Assembly (NCBI GenBank): GCA_002347475.1
Contig: DDXI01000072.1
Location: 1-12,860 of the forward strand
DNA length: 12,860 nt
Source: Peptococcaceae bacterium UBA2264
GTDB lineage: Bacteria > Bacillota > Desulfitobacteriia > Desulfitobacteriales > Desulfitobacteriaceae
Reading direction: 5' to 3'
Position numbers and translations under genes: made by a program. Positions 12,656-12,860 of the stretch are shown here, in pieces. Within the stretch, counting starts at the first letter, position 1; every line of letters begins with the position of its first letter. A model generated the notes under the pieces. The model made no database searches, was not told the DNA's origin, and worked only from the letters and a program-made list of their open reading frames with translations.

Positions 12656-12860
12656 GGGATCGGATCGACGGTGACGCTTCTCATCCTGCTTTTTTCCTGG
12701 AGGATGGCGAGGCGTCTTAGAGCTGCCGCGCCCGGAGAGTTTATTTTCGATTTCAAGCACCTTCAGGGTGATTTTCATGATGGAATCAGGATTCAGGGAC
12801 ATGGAATCGATGCCTTCCCGGACAATAAATTCGGCGAATTCCGGATAATCGCTGGGAGCC
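12647..12860 (-). CDS. ppsA: Phosphoenolpyruvate synthase, C-terminal end (partial)
   Basis: The minus-strand frame enters from the right edge and stops at TAA (12649-12647). Its start, APSDYPEFAEF-I-VREGIDSMSLNPD, is the conserved C-terminal barrel end of PEP synthases/PEP-utilising enzymes (family pattern: APSDYPEFAEFL-x-x-x-GIDSISLNPD). The enzyme makes PEP from pyruvate and ATP for gluconeogenesis. After KVLEIENK, where relatives usually stop, this protein runs on for about 30 very basic residues (SSKTPRHPPGKK, KRHRRSD), an unusual tail. Only 71 codons including the stop are visible, so a related pyruvate phosphate dikinase-type protein cannot be excluded. Confidence 0.85.
   Translation of the reverse strand, partial: APSDYPEFAEFIVREGIDSMSLNPDSIMKITLKVLEIENKLSGRGSSKTPRHPPGKKQDEKRHRRSDPLE

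Noticed and set aside
1..12860. CRISPR array or long tandem repeats
   Set aside because: No regularly spaced repeats of 20-40 bp were seen anywhere in the window.

Overview
The window looks like chromosomal DNA from a Firmicute of the class Clostridia. The core genes are moderately GC-rich with AGGAGG-type ribosome binding sites and textbook sigma-A promoters. The core content is the 3' end of gltX, tyrS, a patatin-like hydrolase, DivIVA-like coiled-coil proteins, a VanY-type peptidase with a copper-amine-oxidase-like N-terminus, a two-CDGSH iron-sulfur protein and the 3' end of a PEP synthase gene. No species is claimed.

Layout. 1-162 is the end of gltX, followed by a bidirectional terminator. 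275-2948 (minus) is tyrS followed by a patatin-like hydrolase, probably one transcript. Around 3012-3057 two outward-facing promoters interlock: one drives tyrS leftward, the other drives a pair of overlapping DivIVA-like genes (3152-4292). At 4377-4448 (minus) lies an unusual tRNA-His-like gene with its own consensus promoter.

From 4562 a consensus promoter reads into the first 23 nt of a tRNA-Val(GAC) gene, which then breaks off in the D-loop. The missing 3' part of that tRNA, including the anticodon, CCA end and terminator, lies about 4.37 kb away at 8997-9053. The two pieces join into a well-paired tRNA-Val. Between them sits an AT-rich island (about 4630-8996). It carries a complete second tRNA-Val(GAC) at 4711-4785 with a terminator, a decayed IS256-type transposase, a small zinc-ribbon gene and a restriction-modification cassette: m5C methyltransferase, a PD-(D/E)XK-like endonuclease overlapping it by 4 bp, and a Vsr mismatch endonuclease. 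The island therefore disrupts a tRNA gene but supplies a replacement that the orphaned promoter can still transcribe. No integrase is visible.

Right of the island, 9195-11630 holds a small double-CxxC protein, a CDGSH protein and the VanY-type peptidase. 11668-12230 has no long gene, but contains imperfect hairpins and a promoter-peptide-terminator unit encoding a 34-residue hydrophobic peptide that resembles small type I toxins. 12371-12655 is a small conserved-looking gene of unknown function. It converges on, and overlaps by 9 bp, a PEP synthase gene with an unusual basic C-terminal tail (12647-12860, minus).

The most interesting points are the split and replaced tRNA-Val with its RM-Vsr island, the odd tRNA-His-like gene, and the possible toxin-like peptide.
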